A stretch of DNA of 64,000 nt. Origin: Paraglaciecola sp. (GTDB lineage: Bacteria; Pseudomonadota; Gammaproteobacteria; Enterobacterales; Alteromonadaceae). Below are positions 49,608 through 60,107 of this stretch, in pieces; positions within the stretch are counted from its first letter, which is position 1; each line of letters opens with the position of its first letter. The stretch spans positions 1-64,000 of the forward strand of contig NZ_JANQVQ010000007.1 of assembly GCF_030730205.1 (NCBI RefSeq). The letters run 5' to 3'. The position numbers were made by a program, and so were the translations under genes. The notes beneath the pieces are model-generated. The model was not told the origin of the DNA and ran no database searches. It was given only the letters and a program-made list of their open reading frames with translations.

Positions 49608-49779
49608 ATAAACGAGTCAACCACATCATCAATGTATAAAATACCGCAATAACGCTAGAAAATATGAGAATGTAAACAAACCCTTTTCTGCCTTGAGCGA
49701 GGCTGTAACCTCTTATTTTTAAGTAGCCAAACCAAAGTGAACACAGACATAAAGGCAATAAAAATAAAAATTTGATCAA
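49606..49779 (-). CDS. Small two-helix membrane protein (57 residues)
   Basis: Read on the minus strand, a TTG at 49779 preceded by AGGAGA seven bases upstream opens a frame of 57 residues that ends at the shared terminator. The product begins MIKFLFLLPLCLCSLWFGYL, then a short basic/polar loop (KIRGYSLAQGRKG), then a second hydrophobic stretch FVYILIFSSVIAVFYTLMMW and a basic end. Such a clean helix-loop-helix pattern with positive residues in the loop, a good ribosome binding site and a terminator is strong evidence for a real gene. I do not recognise the family; no function is assigned. Confidence 0.72.
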   Translation of the reverse strand: MIKFLFLLPLCLCSLWFGYLKIRGYSLAQGRKGFVYILIFSSVIAVFYTLMMWLTRL

Positions 49780-50041
49780 TGGGTCTCTCCTATTAAAAGC
49801 TAAAAGTAGTGATGAGTACTTTTGGCATAAATATTTAGCAGATTTTGCCGCAAGTATAGAATTTTCACTACAAATCCTACCAGCGGACGGTAAGTTTCAG
49901 AATAAATTACCAAGTTATTGAATGACTTATTAAAAATCCGTGTGATTCATTAGGCATTTAAGCACATTTTGCATATAATCCGCGCGAAAATTTTGTCTAC
50001 CTCCCTTACGAGGTACTTTTACTTATTATGGAGTCCAGAAA

Positions 50042-50473
50042 ATGGCTTTAGAGCGCACTTTCTCAATTATCAAACCAGATGCTGTTGCAAAAAATGTTAT
50101 CGGCGCAATATACAATCGTTTCGAGTCTGCAGGTTTACGCATTGTTGCAGCGAAAATGTTACATTTAAGCAAAGAGCAAGCAGAAGGCTTTTATGCTGAG
50201 CACAGTGCTCGTCCATTTTTCGGTGCATTAGTCAGTTTCATGACGTCGGGTCCTGTCATGATACAGGTGCTAGAAGGTGAAAACGCCGTACGTAAAAATC
50301 GTGAGATCATGGGCGCAACGAATCCTGCTGAAGCTTTTGCTGGTACACTACGTGCTGACTATGCAGCATCAATTGACGAAAACGCTTGTCACGGTTCAGA
50401 TGCAGCAGAGTCTGCAGCTCGTGAGATTAATTACTTTTTTACTGACGAAGAGTTGTGCCCACGCACTCGTTAA
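50042..50473 (+). CDS. ndk: Nucleoside diphosphate kinase
   Basis: Transfers the gamma-phosphate from ATP to nucleoside diphosphates through a phospho-histidine. His117 in NACHGSDA, the nucleotide-binding segment GTLRADYA and the [11 protein letters not shown] start are present in 143 residues. A TATAAT at 49974-49979 followed by CCGCGCG may be its promoter; the -35 is weak. Followed by a terminator. Confidence 0.97.
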   Translation: MALERTFSIIKPDAVAKNVIGAIYNRFESAGLRIVAAKMLHLSKEQAEGFYAEHSARPFFGALVSFMTSGPVMIQVLEGENAVRKNREIMGATNPAEAFAGTLRADYAASIDENACHGSDAAESAAREINYFFTDEELCPRTR

Positions 50474-50493
50474 TTCTTTTTAAGTACTAAGTT

Positions 50494-50519
50494 AAAAGGG
50501 AGCATTGGCTCCCTTTTTT
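50494..50519 (+). terminator. Rho-independent terminator after ndk
   Basis: GGGAGC/GCTCCC stem extended by A-T pairs, loop ATTG, six T. Confidence 0.9.
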
Positions 50520-50625
50520 GTATTATGTATCGGTATAAATCAATATCGACTTCGACTCGCTCGAAAAGTATGGGCCAACTGTTATACAATTGGAACCATA
50601 CAAAATCACTTTATAGAGGTTGCTT

Positions 50626-51771
50626 GTGTCTGCTGAATTACAGTCTGTTAAATCCAATAAGATAAATTTGCTCGATTTTGATCGCGCTGGTTTACGTGCT
50701 TATTTTAGCGAAATAGGTGAAAAGCCGTTTCGAGCTGATCAAGTCATGAAGTGGATTTACCAGCAAGGTATTGCTGATTTCGAGCAGATGACTAACCTGA
50801 ATAAAGTGTTACGTGCAAAACTTATTGAAAATTGCGAAGTACGTGCACCTGAAATTGCCTATCAGCAAAATGCGACCGATGGCACGATTAAATTTGCATT
50901 GCGTTTGGATGGTGGGCAAGAAGTTGAAACGGTTTGGATCCCTGAAACCGATCGAGCCACGCTTTGCGTCTCGTCTCAAGTAGGCTGTGCATTAGAATGC
51001 ACTTTTTGTTCTACCGCTCAGCAGGGCTTTAACCGTAATTTAAAAGTATCCGAAATTATTGGTCAAGTATGGCGAGTTGCCACAACGATTGGTTTGACAA
51101 ATGATTCTGCTCGCAGACCTATTACTAACGTCGTCATGATGGGCATGGGTGAGCCGCTATTAAATTTAAAAAATGTTGTTCCAGCAATGAACTTGATGAT
51201 GGATGACTTAGCATTTGGTTTGTCTAAACGTCGAGTCACCTTAAGTACTTCCGGGGTGGTGCCGGCTCTGGATTTATTAGGTGATCAAATTGATGTAGCT
51301 TTAGCTATATCTTTACATGCTCCAACCAACGAGCTTCGTGATGAAATTGTCCCCGTTAATAAAAAGTATCCTATAGAGGTATTTTTAGCCGGAGTTCGTC
51401 GCTATTTGAGTAAGTCCAATGCCAATCAAGGCAAGGTTACTGTTGAATACGTCATGTTAAATGGCATAAACGACAGTACTGATCAGGCGCATCAATTAGC
51501 TAAAGTGTTGGCCGATACCCCAAGTAAAATAAATCTAATTCCGTTTAATCCGTATCCTGGATCGCCTTATACTTGTTCTAGCAATTCACGTATCGATCGC
51601 TTTGCAAAAGTGCTCATCGGGTACGGCTTTGTGGTAGTTGTGCGTAAAACTCGAGGTGATGATATTGACGCGGCGTGTGGTCAGTTAGTCGGCGATGTTG
51701 TTGATAGAACAAAAAGAATGTTGAAAAAACAACTTAAGGGCGAGAATATTTCAGTAAAGATGGCACAATAG
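50626..51771 (+). CDS. rlmN: Dual-specificity rRNA/tRNA (adenine-C2) methyltransferase RlmN
   Basis: Radical SAM enzyme that methylates A2503 of 23S rRNA and A37 of some tRNAs. The 4Fe-4S Cys lie at 121, 125 and 128 (CALECTFC), and the two mechanistic Cys at about 114 and 351. Start: the GTG at 50626 has AGAGG at proper distance, while the TTG at 50620 is almost on top of that site. The 381 residues match E. coli RlmN. It heads the rlmN-pilF-rodZ-ispG run. Confidence 0.95.
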   Translation: MSAELQSVKSNKINLLDFDRAGLRAYFSEIGEKPFRADQVMKWIYQQGIADFEQMTNLNKVLRAKLIENCEVRAPEIAYQQNATDGTIKFALRLDGGQEVETVWIPETDRATLCVSSQVGCALECTFCSTAQQGFNRNLKVSEIIGQVWRVATTIGLTNDSARRPITNVVMMGMGEPLLNLKNVVPAMNLMMDDLAFGLSKRRVTLSTSGVVPALDLLGDQIDVALAISLHAPTNELRDEIVPVNKKYPIEVFLAGVRRYLSKSNANQGKVTVEYVMLNGINDSTDQAHQLAKVLADTPSKINLIPFNPYPGSPYTCSSNSRIDRFAKVLIGYGFVVVVRKTRGDDIDAACGQLVGDVVDRTKRMLKKQLKGENISVKMAQ

Positions 51772-51787
51772 CTTTTTGATAAAACGA

Positions 51788-52909
51788 ATGAGCACCATGA
51801 AATATACCATTACTCTTTTTTGTTTTTTAGTCATTACCCTCAGTGCATGTACCAGCCAGACAAGTCATCCCAGTTTTGGGGATGACTTTGATCAACAAAA
51901 AGCAGCCAAAACGCGGGTTTCCCTTGGTTTAACGTATCTAAAAAACGGTAATTTCAGTCAGGCCAAGTTTAATTTAGATAAAGCATTAGAGTTTGCCCCT
52001 CGCTCTGCGGATGCTCATTATGGTGTAGCGTATTATTATCAGACTGTTGGTGAGTTTGCTTCGGCAGAAAAGGCTTATCAAGCGGCAATGGATTTTGCAC
52101 CTAATAATGCCGATATTGCGAATAGTTATGGTGCGTTTTTGTGCCAGCAAGGCAATTATCCCAAGGCAAAAGAGTATTTTTTAAAAGCGATTAATAATAA
52201 TAGTTATATTTCGAGTGCAGAGACTTACGAAAACTTGGCGTTATGTAGTCAGAGTCAAGGGTTTCAAGCAGAGGCCACCGAGTATCTCCGCAGTGCCGTT
52301 AATCATCAACCTGGTCGAGCTAAAAGTCTATTTTTGCTCACTCAATCTCTGGTAAAAGAAAACAATTGGCTAGAAGCCCGCGATGCATTGCGAAGGTACG
52401 AAAAAGTCGCACAGGTGAGTGCCGATACCTTGTTGATGTCGAGTCAAATTGAGCGGAAGCTAGGGAACATGGCCGTCGCGGCAAGTTATGGCGATATGCT
52501 GTTAAAAATTTATCCTGATTCTGCAGCAAGTTTGGAATACAGAGAGTCTTTATTAGCAGAAAATAAAACCCAAGCTATTGCGCGTAAATCTTATAAGGTT
52601 GAAGAGATACAAAAACCAGTGGAGCCAGACCAAGCTACATTACCCGATACCATGCCAAAGGCCCTAGGGGAGAGCATGCAGCAACAAGAGGATAAAGAGC
52701 CTCTTTCAGGGCCAGTCAAAGCTTCACCTGTTCCTGTTTTTCATGAAGTTATGGCGGGTGAAAATTTGTATCGTATTTCATTGCAATACAACATTAAAAT
52801 GCAACGTCTGATAGAATGGAACGACTTGAAAAACGCATCTGATATCTATGCAGGTAAAAAGTTGCGACTTGTGGCGCCTGCCCCCGATACTGCCAGCATT
52901 GAAGAGTAA
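51788..52909 (+). CDS. pilF: Type IV pilus lipoprotein PilF/PilW with LysM domain
   Basis: Outer-membrane TPR lipoprotein that helps the PilQ secretin assemble. From the ATG at 51788 the signal peptide ends in the lipobox ITLSAC with the lipidated Cys at residue 21. TPR repeats fill about 45-250 (SLGLTYLKNGNFSQAKFNLDKALEFAP in part). A linker rich in Pro, Glu and Gln leads to a C-terminal LysM-type domain (AGENLYRISLQYNIKMQRLIEWN in part). The ATG at 51797 and a TTG at 51776 are alternative starts. The LysM addition would tie the protein to peptidoglycan. Lies between rlmN and rodZ. Confidence 0.87.
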   Translation: MSTMKYTITLFCFLVITLSACTSQTSHPSFGDDFDQQKAAKTRVSLGLTYLKNGNFSQAKFNLDKALEFAPRSADAHYGVAYYYQTVGEFASAEKAYQAAMDFAPNNADIANSYGAFLCQQGNYPKAKEYFLKAINNNSYISSAETYENLALCSQSQGFQAEATEYLRSAVNHQPGRAKSLFLLTQSLVKENNWLEARDALRRYEKVAQVSADTLLMSSQIERKLGNMAVAASYGDMLLKIYPDSAASLEYRESLLAENKTQAIARKSYKVEEIQKPVEPDQATLPDTMPKALGESMQQQEDKEPLSGPVKASPVPVFHEVMAGENLYRISLQYNIKMQRLIEWNDLKNASDIYAGKKLRLVAPAPDTASIEE

Positions 52910-52918
52910 AACAATAAT

Positions 52919-53854
52919 ATGAGTGAAGAAATCCAAGAGCAGCCACAGATTAGTCCAGGCTTGTTACTAAAAACAGCGCGAGAAGCGCTTAATCTGAGTA
53001 CGCAAAACATTGCGGACAGACTCTGTCTCAAAAATAGTATGGTAATCGATATTGAAAATGATATTTATGATCAGAATATCTCCCTAACCTTCATCAAGGG
53101 GTATTTAAAGTCCTATGCTAAGTTTGTGGGAGTGCAAGAACAGACGGTAATAAGCGCATTTGATGAGCTTAAAACGCAGAAAAAAGAACCCGCTAAATTA
53201 CAGAGCTTTTCAAAACGTCTAGCGCATCAAGCCCATGATGACAAATTGATGTTAGTTACTTACTTAATTGTCGCATTAGTCATTGCCTTAGTGGTAATTT
53301 GGTGGTTGCAACAAAGTGAATCGACTAGCGCAAGCACCCCTGTGAAAGCGCAAGTCAATACATCGACAGGTGACAATACCAGCACGAAAATGCCATTTAC
53401 CAACGACTCCGTCGAGAGTGCTTTGGCTTCTGAACCCGAACCTGAACCCAGTCCACAAGTTGAAACAAATCTGCAAACCGCGAATGAATTTGATACCCAA
53501 GCACCCTCGATAAGTGAAGAGAAGGGCGAAGAGCCAGAGACTCAGGCCGACTTTGAATTGTCTCCAAGCCGTCAACAAAGCTTAACTGAAGAGGTATTAC
53601 CCCTTGCAGAGGTAGAAGTTGTGTTTACCTTTAAGAGTCAGTGCTGGATGAAGCTGACGGATTCTACTGGTGAAGATGTTGCTTACGGCACGAAAGCAAA
53701 AGACAGAGTGATGACTGTATCTGGAGTACCGCCTTTTTCAGTCATCCTGTGCGCGCCTGAAGCCGCTGATATTCTTTTTGCTGGACAGACTGTGGATTTA
53801 TCCGGCATGCGAGCCGGTAGCACCGCCAAATTCACCCTACCTATTACAGAATGA
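52919..53854 (+). CDS. rodZ: Cytoskeletal protein RodZ
   Basis: Bitopic membrane protein that binds MreB and keeps rod shape. Cytosolic helix-turn-helix domain at about 14-85 (LLLKTAREALNLSTQNIADRL, FIKGYLKSYAKFVGV), a basic juxtamembrane stretch, one helix at 111-130, a Pro/Glu-rich linker and a C-terminal periplasmic DUF4115 domain (VVFTFKSQCWMKLTDSTGE). The 311 residues fit the family. The location before ispG is the same as in E. coli. Confidence 0.94.
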   Translation: MSEEIQEQPQISPGLLLKTAREALNLSTQNIADRLCLKNSMVIDIENDIYDQNISLTFIKGYLKSYAKFVGVQEQTVISAFDELKTQKKEPAKLQSFSKRLAHQAHDDKLMLVTYLIVALVIALVVIWWLQQSESTSASTPVKAQVNTSTGDNTSTKMPFTNDSVESALASEPEPEPSPQVETNLQTANEFDTQAPSISEEKGEEPETQADFELSPSRQQSLTEEVLPLAEVEVVFTFKSQCWMKLTDSTGEDVAYGTKAKDRVMTVSGVPPFSVILCAPEAADILFAGQTVDLSGMRAGSTAKFTLPITE

Positions 53855-53876
53855 TTGAGGTTTAATAAATCTAATT

Positions 53877-54995
53877 ATGTTTGCTGAATCACCGATTAAA
53901 CGTCGTAAGTCGACCCGTATTTATGTTGGTAACGTGCCCATTGGCGACGGTGCACCGATTGCTGTTCAATCAATGACTAATACCTTAACGACAGATGTTG
54001 CAGCCACTGTTGCACAAATCAAGCGTATCCAAGCCGTTGGGGGCGAGATTGTCAGAGTATCAGTGCCAACCATGGATGCCGCCGAAGCATTCAAACTGAT
54101 AAAAAAACAAGTCGATATTCCGTTAATTGCGGACATACACTTTGACTATCGGATTGCCTTAAAAGTGGCTGAGTACGGGGTTGATTGCTTGCGCATTAAT
54201 CCCGGCAATATTGGGAGTATGGATCGAGTTAAGTCGGTAGTCGACTGTGCCCGTGATAAAGGCATTCCCATTCGAATTGGGGTTAATGGCGGTTCTTTAG
54301 AAAAAGATCTTCAAGAAAAATATGGTGAGCCCACACCGGCAGCCCTGGTTGAATCAGCCATGCGCCACGTTGACATTTTAGATAAGCTTAATTTTAACCA
54401 ATTTAAAGTGAGTGTAAAAGCGTCTGATGTATTTTTAGCCGTAGGGGCGTATCGTGAGTTAGCTAAGCGCATCGACCAGCCTTTACATTTAGGTATCACT
54501 GAAGCCGGCGGTTTGCGTGCGGGCTCGGTTAAAAGTTCAGTGGGCCTTGGTATGTTATTAGCTGAAGGCATAGGCGATACAATCCGGATCTCATTAGCTG
54601 CAGATCCCGTTGAAGAAATCAAAGTGGGTTTCGATATTCTTAAGTCGTTAAGAATTCGTTCAAGAGGGATTAATTTTATTGCTTGTCCAAGTTGTTCTCG
54701 CCAAGAGTTCGATGTAATCAGTACCGTAAACGCGTTAGAGCAACGTTTGGAAGATCTCCTCACGCCGATGGATGTGTCAATAATTGGCTGTGTTGTTAAT
54801 GGCCCAGGTGAAGCTGAAGTATCTGATATCGGTTTGACGGGGGCGCGTAATATGAGTGGATACTATGTCGATGGTCAGCGTCAAAAAGAGCGTCTTGCTA
54901 ACGATGATCTTGTTGAACAGTTAGAAAAACGAATCAGAGCGAAAGCCGCGCAAATCGACGAAAAGAATCAAATAAACGTCAAAGTACTCAGTTAA
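53877..54995 (+). CDS. ispG: 4-hydroxy-3-methylbut-2-enyl diphosphate synthase IspG
   Basis: Iron-sulfur enzyme of the MEP isoprenoid pathway that forms HMBPP from methylerythritol cyclodiphosphate. The cluster Cys are in [10 protein letters not shown] and [10 protein letters not shown]; the TIM-barrel part opens with [20 protein letters not shown]. 372 residues, the short bacterial form. Its terminator overlaps the hisS promoter. Confidence 0.97.
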   Translation: MFAESPIKRRKSTRIYVGNVPIGDGAPIAVQSMTNTLTTDVAATVAQIKRIQAVGGEIVRVSVPTMDAAEAFKLIKKQVDIPLIADIHFDYRIALKVAEYGVDCLRINPGNIGSMDRVKSVVDCARDKGIPIRIGVNGGSLEKDLQEKYGEPTPAALVESAMRHVDILDKLNFNQFKVSVKASDVFLAVGAYRELAKRIDQPLHLGITEAGGLRAGSVKSSVGLGMLLAEGIGDTIRISLAADPVEEIKVGFDILKSLRIRSRGINFIACPSCSRQEFDVISTVNALEQRLEDLLTPMDVSIIGCVVNGPGEAEVSDIGLTGARNMSGYYVDGQRQKERLANDDLVEQLEKRIRAKAAQIDEKNQINVKVLS

Positions 54996-55049
54996 TTCCA
55001 AAACCTCGCTTAATAAGGCAATTAGCGTACCTTTTTTACGCCGCATTAT

Positions 55050-55078
55050 TTTACGTTTGAATCCAAAGCCCCTATAAT
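55050..55078 (+). promoter_or_regulatory. Predicted hisS promoter within the ispG terminator
   Basis: TTTACG, 17-base spacer, perfect TATAAT. The -10 box is the loop of the ispG terminator hairpin. Start would fall about 33 bases before the hisS GTG. Confidence 0.55.
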
Positions 55079-55091
55079 GCGGGGCTTTTTT
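55065..55091 (+). terminator. Rho-independent terminator after ispG
   Basis: AAAGCCCC/GGGGCTTT stem with an 8-base loop TATAATGC, followed by a T run. Confidence 0.85.
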
Positions 55092-55117
55092 AAATCAGTT
55101 CAAAGAGATTACTGTCA

Positions 55118-56392
55118 GTGTCAAAACAAATTCAGGCTATTCGAGGAATGAATGATTGTCTGCCGAGTCAAACCGGTTTGTGGCAATTTGTTGAATCCGT
55201 CATTCGTCAGGTGGTAGCGAGCTATGGCTATCAAGAAATTCGTACGCCTATTGTTGAAAGTACCTATTTGTTTAAGCGCTCAATCGGTGAAGTGACCGAC
55301 ATTGTTGAAAAAGAAATGTACACCTTTGAAGACCGCAATGATGAAAGTGTTACTTTGCGCCCTGAAGGGACAGCCAGTGTTGTGCGAGCAGGTAATGAGC
55401 ATGGTCTTTTATACAACCAGCAACAACGCTTGTGGTATATGGGGCCGATGTTTCGCTATGAAAAACCTCAGAAAGGGCGTTATCGCCAATTTCATCAATT
55501 TGGTTTAGAGGCGTTTGGCTTGGCTGGACCTGATATTGATGCTGAAATTATCTTATTAAGTCATCGTCTATGGCAACGCTTTGGTATCAATGAACACGTT
55601 ACCTTAGAAATCAATTCATTGGGCTCAAACCAAGCTCGCGCTGATTATAAAGAAAAACTGGTGGCATTTTTACGTACTCATGAATCACTACTTGATGAAG
55701 ATAGTTTACGACGTTTAGACAGTAATCCATTGCGCATACTTGATAGTAAAAATCCACAGGTACAAGAAATTGTTAAAGATGCGCCCAAATTGATAGATTG
55801 TTTAGACGAAGAATCTGCGCAACATTTTGCTGCATTGTGTGAACGATTAGACAGTTTTGGTATCGAATACCGAGTTAATCCAAGCCTAGTACGTGGATTA
55901 GACTATTACAATCGTACTGTGTTTGAATGGGTGACCCAAAGTTTAGGCGCCCAAGGTACGGTATGTGCTGGCGGCCGCTATGATGGATTAGTCGAACAGT
56001 TGGGTGGTAAATCAACGCAGGGAGTTGGATTTGCGATTGGTTTAGAGCGTTTAGTCTTAATGTTACAAACGTTGGAACTCGATAAAACCATCGCTTCGCC
56101 AGTTGATATTTATGTCACTGCGCTTGAAGCCTCGGTCGAGACTTATGCGTGGCAGATTTCTGAACAGTTAAGAGATGTACTGCCCGATATTAGGATAATG
56201 AATCACTGTGGTGGCGGAAATATCAAAAAACAGATGAAAAGAGCCGATGCCAGTGGCGCTAAACTCGCTCTCGTGATCGGTGGTGGTGAAATGCAAGAAC
56301 AGACGGTGACAATTAAATATTTGCGTGAGCAACAAGAACAGGTATCTGTGGCTCGCGCCGACATTATTGAATTTATACAACAGACTTTTTAA
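55118..56392 (+). CDS. hisS: Histidyl-tRNA synthetase
   Basis: Class II aminoacyl-tRNA synthetase that charges tRNA-His. Motif 2 ([17 protein letters not shown]), the histidine-binding [14 protein letters not shown] and AGGRYDGL, motif 3 ([11 protein letters not shown]) and the C-terminal anticodon domain are present in 424 residues. The start is a GTG. It precedes yfgM as in E. coli. tRNA-His itself lies in this window at 40460. Confidence 0.97.
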   Translation: MSKQIQAIRGMNDCLPSQTGLWQFVESVIRQVVASYGYQEIRTPIVESTYLFKRSIGEVTDIVEKEMYTFEDRNDESVTLRPEGTASVVRAGNEHGLLYNQQQRLWYMGPMFRYEKPQKGRYRQFHQFGLEAFGLAGPDIDAEIILLSHRLWQRFGINEHVTLEINSLGSNQARADYKEKLVAFLRTHESLLDEDSLRRLDSNPLRILDSKNPQVQEIVKDAPKLIDCLDEESAQHFAALCERLDSFGIEYRVNPSLVRGLDYYNRTVFEWVTQSLGAQGTVCAGGRYDGLVEQLGGKSTQGVGFAIGLERLVLMLQTLELDKTIASPVDIYVTALEASVETYAWQISEQLRDVLPDIRIMNHCGGGNIKKQMKRADASGAKLALVIGGGEMQEQTVTIKYLREQQEQVSVARADIIEFIQQTF

Positions 56393-56463
56393 GTCCGTTG
56401 TGCAAAATGACGTATTAAAATAACAAGGCTTTTAATGAGCCCGCGTAGTAAGAGGAATTTTTG

Positions 56464-57099
56464 ATGGAACGTTACGAAACAGAAGAACAACAAGTCGAAG
56501 CAATCAAACGTTTTTGGAAAGAGAATGGTATGGCCTTGGCAATAGGCGCCATTATCGGCTTGGGTGGCTTATACGGTTGGCGTTATTACAACGAGCAACA
56601 AATTAGCGCACAAGAAAGCGCTTCATTAGCTTACGAGGAAGCTGCTACTCAATTATCTTCTGACGAAAAAGGCTTCAGCAAAGCACAAAATTACGTCTCA
56701 GAACATGCTGACACAGGGTACGCCTATTTAATGTCTTTAGAACTGGCGCAAAAAGCCATTGAACGTAAAGATTTGGCTGAAGCGAATAAACAATTAAGTT
56801 TTGTTGCAAACAATGCAGACGTTGCGGCTATTAAGGCCATTGCTAGTATTCGTTTAGCTCGCGTACAAATTGAACAAGGTCAATTGGCTGAAGCATTAAA
56901 AAGTGCTGAGCTAGTCTCTGATGATGCGTTTTCTGGCCAAGTCAATGAAGTAAAAGGTGACGTGTATTTAGCCCAGCAATTATTTGATAAAGCGCGCGCA
57001 GCCTACAGTGCCGCTCTTGAAAAAAACAGTAATGATGGTGCATTAAAAATGAAATTAGACAATTTGGCGCAGGCTACCGCCCCAGCGGCAAACGGATAA
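56464..57099 (+). CDS. yfgM: YfgM family translocon-associated TPR protein
   Basis: Inner-membrane protein with an N-terminal cytosolic stretch (YETEEQQVEAIKRFWKENG), one helix at about 23-41 and a periplasmic TPR body; in E. coli it works with PpiD near SecYEG. The ATG at 56464 has GAGG at fitting distance; the TTG three bases earlier is not needed. 211 residues. bamB starts two bases after its stop. Confidence 0.92.
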   Translation: MERYETEEQQVEAIKRFWKENGMALAIGAIIGLGGLYGWRYYNEQQISAQESASLAYEEAATQLSSDEKGFSKAQNYVSEHADTGYAYLMSLELAQKAIERKDLAEANKQLSFVANNADVAAIKAIASIRLARVQIEQGQLAEALKSAELVSDDAFSGQVNEVKGDVYLAQQLFDKARAAYSAALEKNSNDGALKMKLDNLAQATAPAANG

Positions 57100-57100
57100 G

Positions 57101-58339
57101 GTGAATACATTGAAAATGCGTATTTATTCATTGGCTGTTGTGTGTACCGTTCTGTTGTCTGGTTGCTCGACTATTTCAGATTGGTTTTCAGATGAAGAAG
57201 AAATAGCAGTTCGTCGTTTACAGCCTATTGAGCCCTTATTTACTCCCACTATATTATGGGAGGATGACCTCGGCAGTGGTGTGGGTCATTATTACTCAAG
57301 ACTGGAGCCTGCCTTGGCCTACGGCAATGTTTATGCTGCCAATAGACAAGGTTTAGTGGCTGCCTATGATCAAAAGACAGGCAAAGAAGTATGGTCACGG
57401 AACTTCGCAATTTATCCTGATACTGGCTTAACTTCTGGCCTAAAAAAACTATGGTCAAATGGTTTACCAGCTAAGATTTCGGGTGGCGTTAGTATCGCCT
57501 ATGAAACGGTATTTATCGGAACCGAAAACGGTGAAGTAATTGCTCTCGATGCTAAAACAGGTGAGCTAAAGTGGCAAGTGAGTGTCAAAGGTGAAGTGAT
57601 TGCTGCCCCTGCTATTGATGAGGGCGTTGTGGTGCTTAATACCGGGTCCGGTATGGTGTTTGCCCTAGATGCCAGCTCAGGTGAAACGGTGTGGACCTAC
57701 GAATCAGAAGTGCCACCTTTGTCACTAAGAGGTGTGTCTTCTCCTGCTGCTATTGGTGGTGGTGCAATTATCGGTACTGCTACAGGTAAATTGGTTGTCA
57801 ATATTCTAAGCAGCGGACAAACTGCATGGGAACAGGTTATTACCTCGGCCAGTGGTGTTACTGAATTAGAACGCATTGTCGATATCGACAGCCAACCTTT
57901 AGTTGCTGCAGGTACGATATATGTGATTACTTATGATGGTTCTTTAGCGGCCGTTGAAATGCGCAGTGGCCGCGTTATTTGGAAACGTGACTATAAGTCA
58001 TATCGCCGTCTTACCATGGCGGGCTCGACCCTATTTTTAGTTGACTCCAATAGTAATGTTTATGCACTTGATGCGAGAAACGGGGTTGAGCTGTGGAGTC
58101 AAGGTAAGCTAAAGCAGCGTTTGCTCACTTCCGCGGTTCCGGTTGGTGAGTATCTAGTTGCAGGTGATAAATATGGGTTTTTACATTGGTTCAATCAATC
58201 CGACGGCAAGATAGTATCTCGTATTGCGGTGGGTGATGATGATGAAGATGAGAGTATATATAGTGCGCCAGTAGTTGAAGGCAATGTCATCTATACTCAA
58301 ACCAGAGACGGCAAATTAGTGGCAGTACAAACACCCTAA
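57101..58339 (+). CDS. bamB: Outer-membrane assembly lipoprotein BamB
   Basis: Lipoprotein of the BAM complex that inserts beta-barrels in the outer membrane. A signal peptide with lipobox LLSGC (Cys22) precedes an eight-bladed PQQ-type propeller with repeats such as GEVIALDAKTGELKWQ, GMVFALDASSGETVW and NVYALDARNGVELW. 412 residues. The start is GTG at 57101; an ATG at 57116 is possible. Placed between yfgM and der as in E. coli. Confidence 0.95.
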   Translation: MNTLKMRIYSLAVVCTVLLSGCSTISDWFSDEEEIAVRRLQPIEPLFTPTILWEDDLGSGVGHYYSRLEPALAYGNVYAANRQGLVAAYDQKTGKEVWSRNFAIYPDTGLTSGLKKLWSNGLPAKISGGVSIAYETVFIGTENGEVIALDAKTGELKWQVSVKGEVIAAPAIDEGVVVLNTGSGMVFALDASSGETVWTYESEVPPLSLRGVSSPAAIGGGAIIGTATGKLVVNILSSGQTAWEQVITSASGVTELERIVDIDSQPLVAAGTIYVITYDGSLAAVEMRSGRVIWKRDYKSYRRLTMAGSTLFLVDSNSNVYALDARNGVELWSQGKLKQRLLTSAVPVGEYLVAGDKYGFLHWFNQSDGKIVSRIAVGDDDEDESIYSAPVVEGNVIYTQTRDGKLVAVQTP

Positions 58340-58388
58340 GTTTGTTGTAACAGTCGATTTTCGACTTATAATTTTAAAGTTTTTAATT

Positions 58389-58416
58389 GGCTTGGATCCC
58401 TATCCGAGCCTTTTTT
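58389..58416 (+). terminator. Rho-independent terminator between bamB and der
   Basis: GGCTTGGAT/ATCCGAGCC stem (one G-T pair), loop CCCT, six T. It ends 20 bases before der, so der needs its own promoter or read-through. Confidence 0.8.
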
Positions 58417-58435
58417 GTCTATAGGATAGTCATTT

Positions 58436-59893
58436 ATGTTACCCGTTGTTGCCCTAGTAGGTCGTCCAAATGTTGGAAAATCGACGCTGTTTAATCGATT
58501 AACACGTACGCGTGATGCCTTAGTTGCAGATTTTCCTGGTTTAACTCGCGACCGAAAATATGGTCAAGCAAAATACGAAAGTTTGCAGTTTATTGTGGTC
58601 GATACAGGCGGTATTAGCGGCAACGAACAAGGTATTGATATGGCCATGGCTGAACAGTCATTGTTAGCCATTGTTGAAGCAGACGTAGTGTTGTTTTTGG
58701 TCGATGCACGTGTTGGTATGACGGGCGCGGATCAAGCCATCGCCAATCATTTACGCAAGCAAGATAAACCCGTTTATGTTGTGGCGAATAAAGTAGACGG
58801 CATTGATGGTGATAGCGAAAGTGCAGATTTCTATGCGCTAGGTTTAGGTAACGTCAGTCAAATAGCAGCCGCTCATGGTCGAGGTATGTCTCAACTACTC
58901 GATTTGTCGTTAAAGCCCTTACAAGATCGCTTTCCTGACATGATCATCCCTGAGGTTGAGGAAAACCAAGAAGAGATTGATGCCGAAGAGCAATTAGCTA
59001 AATTACAAGCCCTACCTATTAAATTAGCCTTGGTAGGAAAACCCAATGTGGGTAAATCCACCCTGACCAATCGTATTTTAGGTGAAGACAGGGTCGTGGT
59101 GTACGACGAGCCAGGCACCACCCGAGACAGTATATTTATTCCGATGGAACGAGACGGACGCGAGTATGTGTTGATTGATACGGCTGGAGTCAGACGTCGT
59201 AAAAATATCTCTGAAGCCGTTGAAAAGTTTTCAATCGTTAAAACCTTACAGGCTATCGAGCAAGCAAACGTTGTATTATTGGTGGTGGATGCACAAGAAG
59301 GTTTAACTGACCAAGATCTGAGCTTGCTGGGTTTTGTGTTAAATGCGGGTCGTTCATTGGTTGTTGCTGTCAACAAATGGGATGGATTGTCTAAAGATAT
59401 TAAAGAAGAAATTAAACGCGAACTTGACCGGCGATTAGGTTTTATTGACTTTGCACGTATTCATTTTATTTCAGCGCTACACGGTACAGGTGTTGGTCAT
59501 TTATTTGAATCGGTGCAAGAAGCTTATGAGTCTGCCACAAAACGGATTAATACTGCGATGTTGACCCGTATTATGGATATGGCGCAAGAGGATCATCAAC
59601 CACCTATGGTGCGCGGCCGTCGTGTGAAAATGAAATATGCTCATGCTGGTGGTTACAATCCCCCCTTAATTGTCGTGCATGGTAATCAAGTAAAAGACTT
59701 GCCAGACGCTTATAAACGTTACTTGATCAACTATTTCCGTAAGTCATTAAAGATCATGGGAACACCTATCAAAGTTGAATTCCGCGAAGGTGCGAACCCC
59801 TTTGAAAATAAACAAGACTTTATGACAGACTCACAGCGGCGCAAACGAAATTTATTAATGCGTATGCATAAGAAAAGTAAATCCTCTCAGTAG
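58436..59893 (+). CDS. der: Ribosome assembly GTPase Der
   Basis: Tandem GTPase for 50S subunit maturation. Two G domains, with GRPNVGKS at 9-16 and GKPNVGKS near 201, and a C-terminal KH-like domain ([19 protein letters not shown] in part). An acidic linker joins the G domains. 485 residues. An AGGA site precedes the ATG. Closed by a terminator. Confidence 0.96.
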   Translation: MLPVVALVGRPNVGKSTLFNRLTRTRDALVADFPGLTRDRKYGQAKYESLQFIVVDTGGISGNEQGIDMAMAEQSLLAIVEADVVLFLVDARVGMTGADQAIANHLRKQDKPVYVVANKVDGIDGDSESADFYALGLGNVSQIAAAHGRGMSQLLDLSLKPLQDRFPDMIIPEVEENQEEIDAEEQLAKLQALPIKLALVGKPNVGKSTLTNRILGEDRVVVYDEPGTTRDSIFIPMERDGREYVLIDTAGVRRRKNISEAVEKFSIVKTLQAIEQANVVLLVVDAQEGLTDQDLSLLGFVLNAGRSLVVAVNKWDGLSKDIKEEIKRELDRRLGFIDFARIHFISALHGTGVGHLFESVQEAYESATKRINTAMLTRIMDMAQEDHQPPMVRGRRVKMKYAHAGGYNPPLIVVHGNQVKDLPDAYKRYLINYFRKSLKIMGTPIKVEFREGANPFENKQDFMTDSQRRKRNLLMRMHKKSKSSQ

Positions 59894-59923
59894 CGCAGTT
59901 GATTAGGTTAGTCTTTTATACCG

Positions 59924-59951
59924 AAAGCCCAGCATAGATGTTGGGCTTTTT
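59924..59951 (+). terminator. Rho-independent terminator after der
   Basis: AAAGCCCA/TGGGCTTT outer stem with further pairing inside (CAT/ATG), followed by five T. Confidence 0.85.
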
Positions 59952-60107
59952 GCTATGGTAATTTCGCTTAAGTTGCTTTACCTTCAGTTGAACATCGTTC
60001 TATCTCAGTTATTGTTGGCGAATTAGTTTAAAAGTGAGTAGGCCTCCTCTGTTATAAAAAATCAACTTGCTATGCTAATCGCATCTGCATCGATTTAAAC
60101 GTATCGT

